In this document: piece by piece, positions 8,112 to 16,923 of the stretch
How the letters are laid out: the number at the start of each line of letters is the position of its first letter
Numbering within the stretch: the first letter of the stretch is position 1
DNA from: JBBROS01 sp964246015
GTDB lineage: Bacteria; Pseudomonadota; Alphaproteobacteria; Acetobacterales; Acetobacteraceae
Direction of reading: 5' to 3'
NCBI GenBank assembly: GCA_964246015.1
Contig: CAXTPG010000003.1
Span: 1 to 64,000, forward strand
Length of the DNA stretch: 64,000 nucleotides
Position numbers and translations under genes: made by a program
Notes under the pieces: generated by a model
The model's input: the letters and a program-made list of their open reading frames with translations, nothing else
Told to the model about the DNA's origin: nothing
The model's database searches: none

Positions 8112-8831
8112 CTAGTGGGCCTGGGCCGCCGGATCGTCCTCGATCAGCACGACGTGCAGGCGCCGCGGGCCGTGGGCGCCCAGCTCCAGCGTCTGCTCGA
8201 TATCGGCGGACCGGGACGGACCCGTGACCAGCATGACGTTGCGCGGCATGAACCCGGCGCCCCCGCCGTCGCGGGACGGCTGCGGCAGGTGCTCGACGCG
8301 CAGCAGGTCCCAGGCATCCTCGTAGGCGCCGACGACGCGGCTGGTCCGCAGCACGGCGATGGCGGTGTCGGGCAGCAGGTTTATCGTCGTCGGGCGGTCG
8401 GGGGCGCTGGGCAGCATCAGCGTGCCGGTTTCCGCGATGGCGGCGAAGGCGTGCTGCACGCTGACGAGGTCGGTCGCCTCCGCCCTGCCCTGCCGGACGG
8501 TCAGCAGCGGGCGGTCGCCCCACGGCATCGCCTGCAATTCGGGGTGCGGGGCCATCACCAGGGCGCTGGGCAGGTTCTGCCCGGCCAGGTATTCGGCGAC
8601 GGCGGCGGGGACGCTGGCGGCGTCGGGGACGCGCGCGACGGTGCCGAACTCCTTCTCGATGTTGCGGACCAGCAGGTCGACCTGCGCCGGGCGGGCAACC
8701 TGGCTGCGGGCGGGGATGAGGTGGCGCGGCGGCCGGGCCAGCCGTGCCCGCAGCATCGCCTGCTGGTCGCCCGGCAGCGGGCCGCGCTTCAGGCCGCGGC
8801 GGATGGCGCCGAGGATCGCCTCCTTCGTCAT
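8112..8831 (-). CDS. lutC: Lactate utilisation protein C
   Basis: A 239-residue LUD-domain protein (LutC/YkgG family), part of the LutABC iron-sulfur complex that oxidises L-lactate to pyruvate in the cytoplasm. Family signs include VQHAFAAIAETGTLML, the NLLPDTAIAVL stretch, and MLVTGPSRSADIEQTLELGAHGP near the end. The ATG at 8831 overlaps the stop of lutB by four bases (ATGA), fixing the start and showing translational coupling. It is the last gene of the lut group; lutA lies 4 kb upstream, on the far side of unrelated genes. Confidence 0.92.
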   Translation of the reverse strand: MTKEAILGAIRRGLKRGPLPGDQQAMLRARLARPPRHLIPARSQVARPAQVDLLVRNIEKEFGTVARVPDAASVPAAVAEYLAGQNLPSALVMAPHPELQAMPWGDRPLLTVRQGRAEATDLVSVQHAFAAIAETGTLMLPSAPDRPTTINLLPDTAIAVLRTSRVVGAYEDAWDLLRVEHLPQPSRDGGGAGFMPRNVMLVTGPSRSADIEQTLELGAHGPRRLHVVLIEDDPAAQAH

Positions 8832-10252
8832 CGCGCGCGCCGTTGCTGGCGGGCGTATCGGGCGAAGAACGTGTCGCCCTCCGGCGCCGGCAGGTCCCGC
8901 CCGGCGGTCCACCCGCCGGCCAGCGGCAGGCTGCTGAACCGTCCGCGCTTTCGCCCCAGCAGCCCCAACGCCCACGCCCCGATCCGCGTCGCGAGGCGAT
9001 AGAAGCCCGGGCGCTGAGCGGCCCATCCCCACAGCGCCAGGTTGCTGCGGATGCCGGCCGGCTGCAGATGCCGCTCGAACTCCCGTTCCCGCCAATGGCG
9101 CATCATCTTGGGCAGGGGGATCTTCACCGGGCAGACGCTCTCGCACTTGCCGCAGAAGGTGCTCGCGTTCGGCAGGTGCCCGGCCTTGTCGACGCCGATC
9201 AGGCTGGGCGTCAGCACGCTGCCCATGGGCCCCGGATACACCCAGCCATAGGCGTGGCCGCCGACGGCGCCATAGACGGGGCAGTGGTTCATGCAGGCGG
9301 CGCAGCGGATGCAGCGCAGCATCTCCTGGAACTCGGTCCCCATCATCGCGCTGCGGCCGTTGTCCACCAGCACGACATGGTATTCGCCGGGGCCGTCGAG
9401 GTCGGCGGGCCGCCGCGCGCCGGTGCTGAACGTGGTGTAGACGGAGAAGTCCTGCCCGGTGGCGGACCGGGCGAGGATCCGCAGCAGGCTCGTCGCATCC
9501 TCCAGCGTGGGGACGCATTTCTCGATGCTGGCGAGCGCGATGTGCACGCGCGGGAGCGTCTGCGTCAGGTCCCCATTGCCCTCGTTGGTCACGATGACGC
9601 TGCTGCCGGTTTCGGCGATCAGGAAGTTGGCGCCGGTGATGCCGACGTCGGCGGCGAGGAACTTGTCCCGCAGCCGGGTCCGCGCCTCGGTCAGGATGTC
9701 GCGGCGTTCGTTGAAGACGCGGTCGACGGGCAGATCGGTGTGCGACAGGCGGAACTGCGCCTCCCAATCCTCGCGGTTCAGGTGGAAGGCCGGGGCGATG
9801 ATGTGGCTGGGCGTCTCGTCGCGAAGCTGGATGATGTATTCGCCGAGGTCGGTCTCGATCGGCGTGATCCCGTGCGCGGACAGATGGGCGTTGATCCCCA
9901 GCTCCTCCGAGATCATGGACTTGCCCTTCGTGACGGTGCGGGCGCCGGCCTTGCGGCAGATCTCCAGCACCGTGTCGCGCGCGTCGTCGGCGGTGCTGCA
10001 CCAGTGCACGGTGCCGCCCGCCGCCTCCACGTTGGCGGCGAAGGTCTCGAGGTAGAAATCGAGGTTGGCCAGCGTGTGGTTCTTGATGTCGCGCCCGATG
10101 TCGCGCAGCTGCTCGAACTCCGGCAGGTTCGCGACGGCGGCCGTGCGGCGCGCCATGAACTGCGGTTTGCTGAACTTCAGCGCCTTCTGCAGCCCGGCGT
10201 CGGCCAGGGCGTGCCTCGCGTTGGTCTTGAACTGCGGCGATGTGGTGAGCAT
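8828..10252 (-). CDS. lutB: Lactate utilisation iron-sulfur protein B
   Basis: A 474-residue protein of the LutB/YkgF family, the iron-sulfur subunit of the LutABC lactate-oxidising complex. It has an N-terminal LUD domain (about 60-290) and two four-Cys clusters for 4Fe-4S binding: C314-x2-C-x2-C-x3-C (CIRCAACMNHCP) and C367-x2-C-x3-C with a following CP (CGKCESVCPVKIP). The C-terminal tail is basic. It overlaps lutC by four bases. The gene directly upstream is not lutA but a small unknown ORF tied to a toxin-like gene, an unusual arrangement. Confidence 0.93.
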   Translation of the reverse strand: MLTTSPQFKTNARHALADAGLQKALKFSKPQFMARRTAAVANLPEFEQLRDIGRDIKNHTLANLDFYLETFAANVEAAGGTVHWCSTADDARDTVLEICRKAGARTVTKGKSMISEELGINAHLSAHGITPIETDLGEYIIQLRDETPSHIIAPAFHLNREDWEAQFRLSHTDLPVDRVFNERRDILTEARTRLRDKFLAADVGITGANFLIAETGSSVIVTNEGNGDLTQTLPRVHIALASIEKCVPTLEDATSLLRILARSATGQDFSVYTTFSTGARRPADLDGPGEYHVVLVDNGRSAMMGTEFQEMLRCIRCAACMNHCPVYGAVGGHAYGWVYPGPMGSVLTPSLIGVDKAGHLPNASTFCGKCESVCPVKIPLPKMMRHWREREFERHLQPAGIRSNLALWGWAAQRPGFYRLATRIGAWALGLLGRKRGRFSSLPLAGGWTAGRDLPAPEGDTFFARYARQQRRAR

Positions 10253-10261
10253 CCGCGCAAT

Positions 10262-10657
10262 CTAGTGCGGATCGCGCAGCGCCGCCATCGTCACGCGCCC
10301 GTCCCCGGGCAGCCGCCGCCGGCGATGCGCCCATCCGGGGTAGGAGCCGGCCAGCGCGAGAAGGCTGCGGGCGACGCTGCTTCGCAGTCCGTCCGACACG
10401 GCGGCGAACCCGATCCGGAACTCGGGCGTATCGGCGTCGCCCGGGCCCGTCTCCTTCACGCACCACAGCAGCAGGTGATCCGCGCCCCACGCCGCGCGCG
10501 TCACCGTCAGGCCGGCCTGCAACGGGTAGTCGTCATCGGCATAGCGCCCGTCCCGGCTTGCGCCCCCGCGCACGCCTTTCAGGCGGAGCGGCCCGGCGCG
10601 CACGAGGCCGAGCCCCCGTACGTTCTCCATCCACAGGATGAGGGTGGTCCCGTCCAA
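10262..10657 (-). CDS. Unknown small protein; candidate immunity partner of the RES-domain protein
   Basis: A protein of 131 residues from the TTG at 10657. The reading frame continues upstream and looks coding (TRPDLTGAEIADVA) up to a CTG at 10702 that overlaps the stop of the RES-domain gene by four bases (CTGA), which would add 15 residues. I find no known domain; the sequence is mixed, with beta-like stretches, several Trp residues and a basic tail. A short gene translationally coupled behind a toxin-like gene is the usual layout of an effector and its immunity protein, so I propose that role as inference. It ends 9 bases before the lutB start. Confidence 0.55.
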   Translation of the reverse strand: MDGTTLILWMENVRGLGLVRAGPLRLKGVRGGASRDGRYADDDYPLQAGLTVTRAAWGADHLLLWCVKETGPGDADTPEFRIGFAAVSDGLRSSVARSLLALAGSYPGWAHRRRRLPGDGRVTMAALRDPH

Positions 10658-10698
10658 GGCGACGTCGGCGATCTCGGCGCCGGTGAGGTCGGGCCGGG

Positions 10699-12330
10699 TC
10701 AGAAGATCGACGCGAGGGCGTTCTTCACGGACGATGCGGCATCCTCGACCGTGTCGACCGCGGCCGATGCGGCGTCCGATGCGGCGTCCGCGACCGTGGA
10801 GGCCGCACTGGTCGCCGCGTCGGCGACGGCGCCCGCGGCGGCCGTCACGGCGCCGCCCACCGCGGCCGAGGCCTCGCTGCCCGCGTGCCAGACCTCCTGC
10901 AGCGGCTGCTCGACATTCTCCGTCAGGATTTCGCCCAGCTTTTCCCGCGCCGCATCGGCGATCCCGCTCTTTTCGGCCACCAGCGTGGCGACGACGCTGG
11001 CGGCCATGCCGACGCCGAAGCCGACCACGGCGCCCACCGCGGTGCCCGCGACCGGCACGATGCTGCCGACGGCCGCGCCCGCCGCGGCCCCGGCCAGCCC
11101 CGCGCCCATGCCGACGCCGGCGCTGACCGCCACGTCCGCGGTCGCCTGCCCGGCCGACATGCTGCCGTCCTTCACCTTGTCCGCGTCGTGCCAGGCCGCG
11201 ACGCCGCCGCCCACAACGGCGCCGATCGCGCCCGCCGACGCCATGCCGGCCGCCGCGCGCACGCCGGCGATCTCGGCCTCGGCCGCCCCGGCGCCTGCCA
11301 GGTTCTTGGCGATCTGGCCCGACAGCATGGAATCGGCCTGCCCGATCACGGCCCCCTCGGCCGTGTTCGTCGCCAGCTCCTTCGCGTCGAACTTTCCTTC
11401 GATCGCGTCCTGCCCCAGCGTCATCACCGCGGCCCCGGCGGCGCCATAGCGTGCGCCGCCCGAGCGGCCGTGCAGCCCGGCATCCTCCGCCACCAGCGCG
11501 GGCGTCGCGTTGCGGTTTGGCGTCGCGTCGGGGATGTTCGGCCTTATGCCGGGCGACACCGTCTCGGGCTGCACCACGCCGCCGCGCACCTCGGCCTGGC
11601 CCTTGTAGGACAGGTTGTCGTGCAGCGCGCCGTCGCCCGTGGCCGGCGCCTTTTCGGGGAACAGGGGGATATTGGTGTGGCCGTCATTCGCCGGGGCCAT
11701 GACGCCGCCCAGCTTGCGCGACTGCGCGACGTCGCTGACGGCCCGCGGCATGGTGTAGGGGTCCTCGCCGGTCACCTTGCTGAGCAGCGAGCGCTTCTGG
11801 CCCTTGAGGCCCCAAGGCTCCTCGAGCGCGGCCGGATCGACGTCCGGCATGGATCGGGCGTCGAGCAGGTCGCCCTTGAACTCGGACCGGACGACGGTGC
11901 TGCCCTCGATCCCCGTCGGGTCGGCCGGGCTGCCGTAGTTCCGGGCTTCGGCCTGCACATCGGCGATGCTGGGCGAGGTATAGAGGGCGGGATCGCCCAT
12001 CTTGTTGTAGCGGCCGCCGCGGCTGAAGCTGTGATCGGCGTAGGAGTTGACGCGGGTGGGGTCGCTGGGGACGGCGCGGAACACGTCGCCGTCGAAGGGC
12101 GTGGCCGGCTGGTTTTCGGCGATGCCGCGCAGCTTGTTCACCTGCGTGTTCACGTGGGTGTCGCGGCCGGCGGCGGCGCCCTCGGCCACCAGCAGCGGAT
12201 CGGCCTCGTCGGAATCGCGGCACATGGGCGAAGCGGGGGGCGAAGCGGGGGGCGGGGCGAAGGTGATGGGGGTGCCGGATCCCTCGAACAGGGTCTGCAT
12301 CCACTTGCGCTGCGCTTCGTTGAACGGCAT
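10699..12330 (-). CDS. RES-domain toxin-like protein with QRxW N-terminal motif
   Basis: A 543-residue modular protein. Residues 1-18 carry a motif (F-N-E-A-Q-R-K-W-M) shared with the effector-like protein at 36095-37849. A Pro-rich linker follows. Residues about 80-225 resemble a RES domain (NAD-degrading toxin family): an Arg in VFRAV, GRYNKMGDPALYTSPS, a Glu in QAEARNYG (about 128), and DPYTMPRAVSDVAQ. The final RES Ser position appears to read ANDG, so activity is uncertain. Residues 290-455 are Gly/Ala-rich and hydrophobic, like a glycine-zipper membrane region; the tail is an Ala/Asp/Ser low-complexity helix. The ATG at 12330 has an AAGG site and matches the start of the other QRxW protein; an in-frame ATG lies at 12351. 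It could be a contractile-system effector. Confidence 0.65.
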   Translation of the reverse strand: MPFNEAQRKWMQTLFEGSGTPITFAPPPASPPASPMCRDSDEADPLLVAEGAAAGRDTHVNTQVNKLRGIAENQPATPFDGDVFRAVPSDPTRVNSYADHSFSRGGRYNKMGDPALYTSPSIADVQAEARNYGSPADPTGIEGSTVVRSEFKGDLLDARSMPDVDPAALEEPWGLKGQKRSLLSKVTGEDPYTMPRAVSDVAQSRKLGGVMAPANDGHTNIPLFPEKAPATGDGALHDNLSYKGQAEVRGGVVQPETVSPGIRPNIPDATPNRNATPALVAEDAGLHGRSGGARYGAAGAAVMTLGQDAIEGKFDAKELATNTAEGAVIGQADSMLSGQIAKNLAGAGAAEAEIAGVRAAAGMASAGAIGAVVGGGVAAWHDADKVKDGSMSAGQATADVAVSAGVGMGAGLAGAAAGAAVGSIVPVAGTAVGAVVGFGVGMAASVVATLVAEKSGIADAAREKLGEILTENVEQPLQEVWHAGSEASAAVGGAVTAAAGAVADAATSAASTVADAASDAASAAVDTVEDAASSVKNALASIF

Positions 12331-12482
12331 GGCAGAACCTTCGTGGCTCATTGCGTCGGCGGCATTCTAGCGGCTGTTCATCTGCATCCAACAAAAATCC
12401 GCGGCCGGCGTTCCGGGCGCGCCCGTCATCGTTCCTTAACCTCTGTGACGGCTAATCACGGGGCTTCAGCACGGGGTGATCG

Positions 12483-14573
12483 ATGTTCGTTGGATCGGCT
12501 TTGCGGCGCGGCGCGGCGCGGCTGGCGGCGGTTGAGCGCTCTCAGGCGATCATCGAGTTCTCGGCCGACGGCATGATCCTGGACGCCAACAGGGCGTTCC
12601 TGGACCTGATGGGGTATGAACGGCATGAGGTCGTGCGGCAGCACCATCGCATGTTCGTCGATCCGGCCGACCACGCCAGCCCGGCGTATGCGGAGTTCTG
12701 GGACCGGCTTGGCCGCGGCGAGATCGACCGGGCCGAGTTCCGCCGCATCACCAAGGACGGCCGCACCGTGTGGCTGCAGGCCGCCTACACGCCCGTGCGG
12801 AGCGGCCCCGGCCGGGTGCGCCGCGTCGTGAAGATCGCGACCGACATCACCGGGGCGAAGCTGCGGAACCTCGACAACACGGGCCAGGTTGCGGCCATCG
12901 GCCGGTCGCAGGCGGTGATCGAGTTCGCGCTCGACGGCACGATCCTCGATGCCAACCAGAACTTCCTCTCGGCGGTCGGCTACACGATCGACGAGGTCCG
13001 GGGCCGCCATCACAGCATGTTCCTGACTGCGCAGGAGGCGGCCAGCGTCGAGTATCGGGCGTTCTGGGACCGGCTGCGCGCCGGGGACTTCATGTCGGCC
13101 GAGTACCGGCGCGTGGGCAAGGCGGGGCGTCCGGTATGGTTGCAGGCGACGTACAACCCGATCACCGGGCTGGATGGCGCCCCGCTGAAGGTCGTGAAGT
13201 TCGCGACCGACATCACGGAGGCGAAGACCCGCGCGGCCGACGCCGCCGGGCAGCTTGCCGCGATCGGCCGTTCGCAGGCGGTGATCGAGTTCGCGATGGA
13301 CGGCACGGTGCTGACCGCGAACGCCAATTTCCTGAAGGCGTTCGGCTATGCCCTGGACGAGGTGCAGGGCAGGCACCACAGGATGTTCGTGCCGGAGGCC
13401 GATCAGTCGGGCGAGGCGTATCGCAGCCTCTGGCAGGATCTCCGAAAGGGGGTTTTCCGCTCGGCCGAGTTCCAGCGGATCGCCAAGGACGGCAGCCCGG
13501 TCTGGATCCAGGCCACCTACAACCCCATCCTCGACAGCTCGGGCATCGCGATGAAGGTCGTGAAGTTCGCGACCGTGATCACTGAGGACGTGACCCAGCG
13601 CGAGAAGTTCAACCTTCTCTCCCTCGTCGCGAACGAGACGGACAACAGCGTCATCATCACGACCCCGGACGGGCTGATCCAGTACGTCAACGACGGCTTC
13701 TGCCGCATGACCGGCTATTCGGGGCAGGAGGTGCTGGGCGAACGCCCCGGGGCGCTGCTGCAAGGCGTGCACACCGACCCGGCGACGATCGCCCGCATCC
13801 GGGAGAGCCTGCGGGACCGCAAACCGTTCTACGACGAGATCCTGAACTACACGCGCGACGGACAGCCGCACTGGATCTCGCTGTCCATCAACCCGGTGTT
13901 CAACCCGGCCGGCGCGCTGGAGCGCTTCGTCTCCGTGCAGGCCGACATCACGCGCACGAAGGTAAAGGCCATCGAGTCCGAGCTGCGGCTGCGCGCGATC
14001 GACTCTTCCAACGTCGTCATGGAATGGGACGCCGCCGGCGCGATCGCCCGGCTGAACCCGGTCGCGCTCGCGCTGCTCGGCCTGGTCGAGATGCGGCACG
14101 ACCCGGCCTTGGCGCTGGACGCGCTCTTCACCGCGCAGGAGCGTCAGGCCCTCGCCGCAGGGTCCGCCTTCTCACGCGAGCTTACGCTGGCGGGGCGCGA
14201 CGGCGAGCCGGTGATCGTGTCGGCGATGGTCCAGCCGCTTCGGGATCCCGACGGCCGGGTCATCCGGACGGTGCTGTATGCGACGGACGTCTCGGCCCGG
14301 CGCAAGCTCGTGCAGCAGACCGGTCAAGCGATGGCGGGCGTGCTGGAGCGGATCAGCCAGGTGGCGGGCGGCATCAGCGCCATCTCGGGCCAGACGAACC
14401 TGCTGGCGCTGAACGCGACGATCGAAGCGGCCCGGGCCGGGGATGCCGGCAAGGGCTTCGCCGTGGTCGCTGCCGAGGTGAAGTCCCTGGCCGGGCGCTC
14501 CGCCGCGTCATCGCGGGAGATCGCGGGGCTGATCGACGAGACGCGGCAGCGCATCGTCGCCCTCGCCGACTGA
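12483..14573 (+). CDS. Soluble multi-PAS methyl-accepting chemotaxis-like protein
   Basis: A 696-residue protein with no membrane segment. The first three PAS modules are near-identical copies spaced exactly 122 residues (366 bases) apart: RSQA occurs at residues 19, 141 and 263. Each has an EFxxDGxxLxANxxFL core and ends in KIATDIT or KFATDIT. A fourth, divergent PAS (about 375-500) and a fifth (about 500-610) follow. The C-terminus holds only the tip of an MCP signalling hairpin (GQTNLLALNATIEAARAG and FAVVAAEVKSLAGRS, about 635-690), much shorter than in classical receptors. It may sense redox state or a ligand in the cytoplasm and signal to a CheA. It is divergent from the RES-domain gene across 152 bases. 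Confidence 0.88.
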   Translation: MFVGSALRRGAARLAAVERSQAIIEFSADGMILDANRAFLDLMGYERHEVVRQHHRMFVDPADHASPAYAEFWDRLGRGEIDRAEFRRITKDGRTVWLQAAYTPVRSGPGRVRRVVKIATDITGAKLRNLDNTGQVAAIGRSQAVIEFALDGTILDANQNFLSAVGYTIDEVRGRHHSMFLTAQEAASVEYRAFWDRLRAGDFMSAEYRRVGKAGRPVWLQATYNPITGLDGAPLKVVKFATDITEAKTRAADAAGQLAAIGRSQAVIEFAMDGTVLTANANFLKAFGYALDEVQGRHHRMFVPEADQSGEAYRSLWQDLRKGVFRSAEFQRIAKDGSPVWIQATYNPILDSSGIAMKVVKFATVITEDVTQREKFNLLSLVANETDNSVIITTPDGLIQYVNDGFCRMTGYSGQEVLGERPGALLQGVHTDPATIARIRESLRDRKPFYDEILNYTRDGQPHWISLSINPVFNPAGALERFVSVQADITRTKVKAIESELRLRAIDSSNVVMEWDAAGAIARLNPVALALLGLVEMRHDPALALDALFTAQERQALAAGSAFSRELTLAGRDGEPVIVSAMVQPLRDPDGRVIRTVLYATDVSARRKLVQQTGQAMAGVLERISQVAGGISAISGQTNLLALNATIEAARAGDAGKGFAVVAAEVKSLAGRSAASSREIAGLIDETRQRIVALAD

Positions 14574-14579
14574 CGTCCG

Positions 14580-15344
14580 CTATCTGGCCGGCGCGCCGAT
14601 CGGCGGCAGCTCGGCGGTGATGCCCGCCAGCACTTCCGCCACGTGCCGCACCCGGACCGTGCTGCCCTCCCGCGACAGCCGCCCCGCCATGTTCAGCAGG
14701 CAGCCCAGATCGCCGGCCAGCAGCGTGTCGGCGCCCGTCGCCACGATGTCGGCCGCCTTGTCCGACACCATCCGGGTCGAGATGTCGGGGTACTTCACGC
14801 AGAAGGTGCCGCCGAAGCCGCAGCAGACCTCCGGCTCCGCCATCTCCCGCAGTTCCAGCCCGTCCACGGTCGCCAGCAAGGCGCGCGGCTGCGTCTTGAT
14901 GCCCAGCTCCCGCAGGCCCGAACAGCTATCGTGGTAGGTCGCGACCCCATCGTATGGCGCCGTGACGGCCGTCACTCCCATCACGTCGGTCAGGAACTGC
15001 ACCAGCTCGAACGTCCGGTCGCGGAGGGCGTCGGCGCGGGCGCGCAGGTTGGGGTCGTCATCGAACAGCGCCGGCAGATGGTGGCCGATCATGCCGGCGC
15101 AGGAGCCTGAGGGCACGACGACGTAGTCGAACCCCCCGAACGCATCCAGCACCTGGCGCCCGAGCGCCTGGGCCGTCCGCCGGTCGCCGCTGTTGTAGGC
15201 GGGCTGCCCGCAGCAGGTCTGGGCGAGCGGCACCTCGACGAGGCACCCCGCCTGCTCCAGCAGCTTGATCGCGGCGAAGCCCACGCTGGGGCGGTGCAGG
15301 TCGACCAGGCAGGTGACGAACAGGGCGACGCGGGGTTGGGTCAT
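14580..15344 (-). CDS. lutA: Lactate utilisation iron-sulfur protein A
   Basis: A 254-residue (Fe-S)-binding protein of the LutA/YkgE family, with two CCG domains that bind a special 4Fe-4S cluster: QTCCGQPAYNSGD near residue 43 and EVCCGFGGTFCVKYP near 172, each preceded by a lone Cys segment (LFVTCLVD; YHDSCSG). It is the electron-accepting partner of LutB and LutC in L-lactate oxidation. In most genomes lutA is followed at once by lutB; here the same-strand lutB starts 4.3 kb downstream, with a receptor gene, a RES toxin-like gene and a small gene between them. Confidence 0.9.
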   Translation of the reverse strand: MTQPRVALFVTCLVDLHRPSVGFAAIKLLEQAGCLVEVPLAQTCCGQPAYNSGDRRTAQALGRQVLDAFGGFDYVVVPSGSCAGMIGHHLPALFDDDPNLRARADALRDRTFELVQFLTDVMGVTAVTAPYDGVATYHDSCSGLRELGIKTQPRALLATVDGLELREMAEPEVCCGFGGTFCVKYPDISTRMVSDKAADIVATGADTLLAGDLGCLLNMAGRLSREGSTVRVRHVAEVLAGITAELPPIGAPAR

Positions 15345-15384
15345 GGGGGTTCAGGTGCCAGTTGTCAGGAGTCGGGGATTGGGG

Positions 15385-16176
15385 TCAGGCGGCGAGGGTT
15401 CCGGCCAGGCGGGCACGGGCGGTTTCGACGTAGTCCGGGTCGATCTCGATGCCGATGCCCTGACAGCCTTCCATCGCGGCCGCGAGGATCGTGGTGCCGG
15501 CGCCGGCGAAGGGATCGAGCACGACTGCGCCGGGCTTGCCATGAAGACGGATGCACCAGCGCGGCAGGTCCAGCGGGAAGGTGCCGGGATGGCTGAACTT
15601 CTCCGTCCGGCTCTGGACCGTCTTGTAGGGGATGAACCACGTGTCCCCCCGGCATCGCAGGTCCTGCGTGTGCCCCCGGCGGGCGATGTTGCTCTTGTCC
15701 TTGAACGGCACGCCCACCGCCAGCCGGTCCAGCCGGACGCCGCCCTGCTGGGTCAGATGGAAGATGTGCTCGTGGTTGCGATGCAGGAAGCGTTCGCCCG
15801 GGACCGGTTTGAAGTGTCCGACGCCGTCATCGCCCAGCGCGATCGATTTCACCCAGGCGATGTGGTTCTGCAGGGCGAAGATCGGCCGCAGCCGCACGAT
15901 CAGCTCGAACGGCAACCACGGCTGGGTCGACGATCCCGCCACGTTCAGGAACACCGACCCGTCCGGCCGCAGCACCCGGCGCAGCGCCGTCGCGACCTGG
16001 ACCATCCAGTCGAGATAGTCGCCTTCCCGCTTCCGGTCGTCGTAGGCGCCGTAGGCGATGCCCAGGTTGTAGGGGGGCGAGGTCACGACCACGTCTACCG
16101 AGGCGTCGGCCATGCCCGCCAGCGCCTCCAGGCAATCGCCGCATTCGACCCGGTGCGGACCGGGGGCCGCCATCAT
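15385..16176 (-). CDS. Orphan site-specific DNA methyltransferase
   Basis: A 263-residue N6-adenine or N4-cytosine methyltransferase of the beta class. The catalytic motif TSPPYN lies near residue 32 and the AdoMet-binding motif DPFAGAGTT near 225; this order (catalytic first) is typical of the class. No restriction endonuclease gene adjoins it, so it is probably a solitary regulator or epigenetic marker. It is shorter than CcrM (about 358) and lacks the CcrM C-terminal DNA-binding domain. The ATG at 16176 directly abuts the stop of the Tim44-like gene (16177-16179); a second in-frame ATG follows at 16173. Confidence 0.88.
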   Translation of the reverse strand: MMAAPGPHRVECGDCLEALAGMADASVDVVVTSPPYNLGIAYGAYDDRKREGDYLDWMVQVATALRRVLRPDGSVFLNVAGSSTQPWLPFELIVRLRPIFALQNHIAWVKSIALGDDGVGHFKPVPGERFLHRNHEHIFHLTQQGGVRLDRLAVGVPFKDKSNIARRGHTQDLRCRGDTWFIPYKTVQSRTEKFSHPGTFPLDLPRWCIRLHGKPGAVVLDPFAGAGTTILAAAMEGCQGIGIEIDPDYVETARARLAGTLAA

Positions 16177-16851
16177 CTAGCCCGAGCGCGCCGCCGATAG
16201 ACGCCAGGCCGGGTCGGGTTGCGTCAGGTCGCGCTCGAACGTCCAGATGTCGGTGATTTCCGCCACCGCGTCGGCGCCGGCGGTCGGCCGCCCGTCGGCG
16301 CCGAGCGTCTCCGCGATCTGGTCCGACACGAAGCGGACGGTGACGCGGGCGGTGGCGCCGTCCAGCACGGCTTCCTCGATCGCCGCCTTCTCGATGCCGC
16401 GGACCTCGCTGCGCTGCGTTTCGCCGGCGGCCTCGCGGGCCGCGATCGCCTGCTCGAAGCTGCGATACGTGTCGTCGGCCAGCAGCGGGCGGAGGGCGAC
16501 GCGGTCGCCGCGGGCGAAGGCATCGACGATCATGCGGAAGGCCGCCTCGGCGCCGCGCAGGAAGAAGGCGGGGTCGAAGGCGGGATCGACGCCGCGCATG
16601 CGCTGGAGCGTGACGCCGACGGGGCTGGCCGGGTCGGGCAGCGGACGCCCGGGCGCGGCGGGTTCGGCCAGCGCGTCGACGACGGGGCCGACCCGCGCCA
16701 TGCCCGGCACGGGGACCGGGCCGCCGGTGCGCTCGGGTGGCGTCTGCCGCTCATAGCCGGTGCGGCGGCCCAGGATGCCGCGCAGCCGGAGCACGAGAAA
16801 CGCGGCGATCATGCCGAACAGCAGAAGGTCGAGGGGAAAGCCGCCGCCCAT
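16177..16851 (-). CDS. Tim44-like domain protein
   Basis: A 224-residue protein with an N-terminal membrane anchor (about residues 5-22, LDLLLFGMIAAFLVLRL), a Pro-rich linker, and a C-terminal Tim44-like domain (about 90-220). Bacterial relatives such as TimA are membrane proteins of unclear function. I chose the ATG at 16851 because AAGGA lies seven bases upstream; a GTG nine codons earlier is possible. The gene runs into the methyltransferase without a gap. Confidence 0.82.
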   Translation of the reverse strand: MGGGFPLDLLLFGMIAAFLVLRLRGILGRRTGYERQTPPERTGGPVPVPGMARVGPVVDALAEPAAPGRPLPDPASPVGVTLQRMRGVDPAFDPAFFLRGAEAAFRMIVDAFARGDRVALRPLLADDTYRSFEQAIAAREAAGETQRSEVRGIEKAAIEEAVLDGATARVTVRFVSDQIAETLGADGRPTAGADAVAEITDIWTFERDLTQPDPAWRLSAARSG

Positions 16852-16923
16852 GGGGGAGTCCTTGATACCGTGCGACACACATAGGGCGGGCGGCTGCGCC
16901 AGACAATGAAGAGCGCAACGGGA

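Noticed and set aside
8744..11449. A 901-codon plus-strand open frame
   Set aside because: It lies opposite lutB, lutC and the RES-domain gene and has the Arg/His/Gly-rich, domain-free composition of antisense frames in GC-rich DNA.
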